6,357 bases of DNA from DATAYF01 sp036272735 (GTDB lineage: Bacteria; Chloroflexota; Ktedonobacteria; Ktedonobacterales; Ktedonobacteraceae), in contig DATAYF010000704.1 in assembly GCA_036272735.1 (NCBI GenBank), positions 1-6,357 on the forward strand. The letters run 5' to 3'. The notes under the pieces are model-generated. The model made no database searches. It was given only the letters and a program-made list of their open reading frames with translations, and was not told the origin of the DNA. Every line of letters begins with the position of its first letter. The first letter of the stretch is position 1. This document shows positions 5,420 to 6,357 of this stretch, piece by piece. Made by a program: the position numbers and the translations under genes.

Positions 5420-5668
5420 ATGAAAGTCTGGATAGTGGCGAAAACGCGTTATGGCGGCTCTGCCTGTGTGCATGGTTTGACTGAGGAAAACTAGCATATC
5501 CGTCTATTGCAATCTAACGGATCATATCCAACTGCTCGTACTAAATTTGATGTAGGGCAGGTCTGGGACCTCACGTTTGAGCCTGCTGAGAACGTCATTC
5601 CTCCTCATGTCGAGGATGTTTTGGTGAAACGATGGAAGCAGCTTGACCCTGAGCCGGATTTACAGAAC
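5420..5668 (+). pseudogene. Dual-OB-domain protein gene, amber-interrupted and truncated by an IS
   Basis: From the ATG at 5420 the frame reads MKVWIVAKTRYGGSACVHGL. It meets TAG at 5492-5494 after 24 codons, then continues in the same frame with HIRLLQSNGSYPTARTKF, DVGQVWDLTF and IPPHVEDVLVKR. This is the conserved N-terminal pattern of the dual OB-containing domain family, in which GQVWD and PPHVEDV are hallmarks. The molecular role of the family is not well established; OB folds usually bind nucleic acids or small ligands. After about residue 82 the similarity stops and the frame enters hairpin DNA of the downstream insertion element, ending at a TGA at 5729-5731 with unrelated residues. 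A full-length member would be considerably longer. One base change (CAG, AAG or TGG to TAG) would explain the stop. A clear AGGAAGG ribosome site is retained, which suggests recent decay. Confidence 0.7.
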
Positions 5669-5672
5669 GCCG

Positions 5673-5714
5673 AGCGCGAAAGCCCCCGTCTTTGCAAGCG
5701 GGGGATGAAGCGCT
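5673..5714 (+). other. Two-part hairpin typical of IS605-type ends / omega-RNA scaffolds
   Basis: The outer stem is AGCGC (5673-5677) with GCGCT (5710-5714). There is an internal loop of GAAAG opposite ATGAA. The inner stem is CCCCCG (5683-5688) with CGGGGG (5699-5704). This GAAAGCCCCC...GGGGGATGAAGC pattern is one I associate with the ends of tnpB elements and the structured RNA that TnpB binds. In well-studied cases that RNA lies at the 3' end of tnpB; here the hairpin is about 120 bases upstream. It may be the left-end transposition hairpin, or the right end of an older, mostly lost copy. Confidence 0.6.
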
Positions 5715-5768
5715 GTTCCTTCTTGAGGTGAGAGGAGCCGCTCCCATACCAGAAAAAGAGCGAAACAC

Positions 5769-5797
5769 TTGCCAAAGACGACAGAACCTGTTAAAAT
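5769..5797 (+). promoter_or_regulatory. Sigma-70-type promoter of tnpB
   Basis: TTGCCA (5769-5774) and TAAAAT (5792-5797) each match five of six consensus bases and are 17 bases apart. Transcription would start near 5804, about 35 bases before the tnpB ATG. The -10 box lies at the base of the loop of the hairpin at 5783-5812. Confidence 0.6.
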
Positions 5798-5812
5798 AAG
5801 AACAGAGGTTCT
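5783..5812 (+). repeat. Inverted repeat overlapping the tnpB promoter
   Basis: AGAACCTGTT (5783-5792) pairs with AACAGAGGTTCT (5801-5812) over ten base pairs with a two-base GA bulge and an eight-base loop. TTTATTTAT follows. On read-through transcripts it could act as a terminator-like insulator. As DNA it could be an operator or a subterminal hairpin of the element. It covers the spacer, the -10 and the likely start site of the tnpB promoter. Confidence 0.55.
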
Positions 5813-5837
5813 TTATTTATGAGAGAGAAGCAGAGGG

Positions 5838-6357
5838 ATGGCAAGCCAGCAGACCAGGAAGCAACCAGCCACGCCCACGTCCGAAACGCCGACCAGGCGT
5901 ACGCCTACGTTCCTGCTTGAACTGCCCCTCGTGGTCGAGGCAGGACAGGCCAGGCGCCTGCGTGCCCATCTGGAAGTGGGCCGCCAGTTCTATAATGCTG
6001 TGCTGTCCGAAGGGCAAAAGCGTTTGCGACAGATGCGAACCGATCCCGCCTGGGCCGTTGCCCGCGCCATCCCTCGCACGCAGCAGCGGGAACGACACGC
6101 CGCCTTTTCGGCCTTGCGTCAGAAGTCAGGCTTCTCGGAGTATGCGCTGCATACCTACGCCAGAACGGCGCGCGTCTGCTGGCTGGCCGACCATCTGGAT
6201 GCGGTCCTGGCCCAGACACTGGCAAGTCATGCCTATCATGCCCTCAATCGTGTCTGTCTCGGGCAGGCCAAACGCGTCCGCTTCAAGAGCCGAGGACGGG
6301 GACTCTCAAGCATCGAGAACAAGCGCAACGATACTGGCCTGCGTTTTGTGCTGCACC
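5838..6357 (+). CDS. tnpB: TnpB / IS605 OrfB-family RNA-guided nuclease (N-terminal part)
   Basis: The frame is open from the ATG at 5838 to the window edge (173 codons). A basic, Thr/Pro-rich leader (1-24) precedes FLLELPLVVEAGQ and the helical block RQFYNAVLSEGQKRL (49-63). These are followed by GFSEYALHTYARTARVCWLADHLD (98-121, a gap-free family block) and RVRFKSRGRGLSSIEN (146-161). These match the N-terminal half of IS605 OrfB/TnpB proteins, which use a transposon-end RNA to cut DNA and favour retention of their element. The RuvC-like catalytic residues and zinc finger would lie beyond the window, so activity cannot be judged. A family member of about 400 residues is expected. Purine-rich GAGAGAG about ten bases upstream, or AGAGGG immediately before the ATG, serves as ribosome site. 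Another ATG at 5819 is out of frame. Confidence 0.85.
   Translation, partial: MASQQTRKQPATPTSETPTRRTPTFLLELPLVVEAGQARRLRAHLEVGRQFYNAVLSEGQKRLRQMRTDPAWAVARAIPRTQQRERHAAFSALRQKSGFSEYALHTYARTARVCWLADHLDAVLAQTLASHAYHALNRVCLGQAKRVRFKSRGRGLSSIENKRNDTGLRFVLH

Larger units (their letters stand above)
5664..6357 (+). mobile_element. IS605/IS1341-type element, left part (runs off window)
   Basis: Where dual-OB similarity ends, the sequence changes to a strong hairpin, a promoter with a second hairpin, and then tnpB. No tnpA is present between the left end and tnpB, so this would be an IS1341-type (tnpB-only) element unless tnpA lies beyond the window. The left border is inferred. TTAC at 5660-5663, a target motif used by some IS608-like elements, sits just before the hairpin, so a border at 5663/5664 is plausible but unproven. 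The right end is outside the window. The tnpB part is visibly more GC-rich than the AT-rich DNA upstream. Confidence 0.6.

Noticed and set aside
2374..5494. Amber codon recoding or suppression, suggested by in-frame TAG codons in the Uma2 and dual-OB genes
   Set aside because: TAG is also the ordinary stop of the hydrolase, MFS, orfB and left-edge genes here, so it clearly works as a stop. Both TAG-bearing genes are also truncated by mobile elements, so simple decay is enough.
5817..6225. Long open frames on the minus strand across tnpB
   Set aside because: They are antisense frames of a GC-rich coding region with no recognisable domains, while the plus strand encodes a clear TnpB.

Overview
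The window looks like an accessory region of a bacterial chromosome of moderate GC content, heavily marked by insertion sequences. The mix of a Uma2-family remnant, a dual-OB-domain remnant, a TnpB of the IS605/IS1341 type and an extended ECF-like sigma factor resembles Ktedonobacteria and related Chloroflexota. That assignment is recalled family resemblance, not a search result, and should be treated as moderate confidence.

Layout. Bases 1-102 hold the C-terminal end of an unrecognised plus-strand protein. It converges on a minus-strand alpha/beta hydrolase (150-929). Immediately upstream of the hydrolase lies an IS3-family element on the same strand. Its orfB (949-1773) is intact, but its orfA is reduced to a C-terminal stub that still carries the A8 frameshift signal. 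From about 1853 to 2529 is a graveyard of broken DNA. It contains a 132-bp segment with near-perfect inverted ends, a stretch with no recognisable content, and a roughly 121-bp MITE-like element with terminal inverted repeats and a 7-8 bp target duplication. The MITE sits in a Uma2-family gene that also has an in-frame amber codon.

Bases 2645-5154 form the one well-preserved functional unit, a two-gene minus-strand operon. A sigma-70-family regulator with two C-terminal CxxC...CxxC zinc-ribbon-like modules overlaps the start of a 435-residue MFS exporter by four bases (ATGA). A 9-bp tandem repeat encodes the sigma protein's GEQ/GEH tail and also contains the exporter's Shine-Dalgarno sequence. 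The likely logic is a self-contained sensing regulator translated in coupling with an efflux pump.

Divergently from this operon, a dual-OB-domain gene (from 5420) is broken twice: by an amber codon at 5492-5494, and by the left end of an IS605/IS1341-type element near 5664-5672. That element carries a long two-part hairpin, a good sigma-70-type promoter overlapping a second hairpin, and a tnpB gene (RNA-guided nuclease family) that runs off the right edge of the window.

No CRISPR array, tRNA or rRNA was seen. The most interesting points are the repeat-borne ribosome binding site in the sigma/MFS operon, the unusual sigma factor architecture, the MITE with its target duplication, and the omega-RNA-like hairpin upstream of tnpB instead of downstream.
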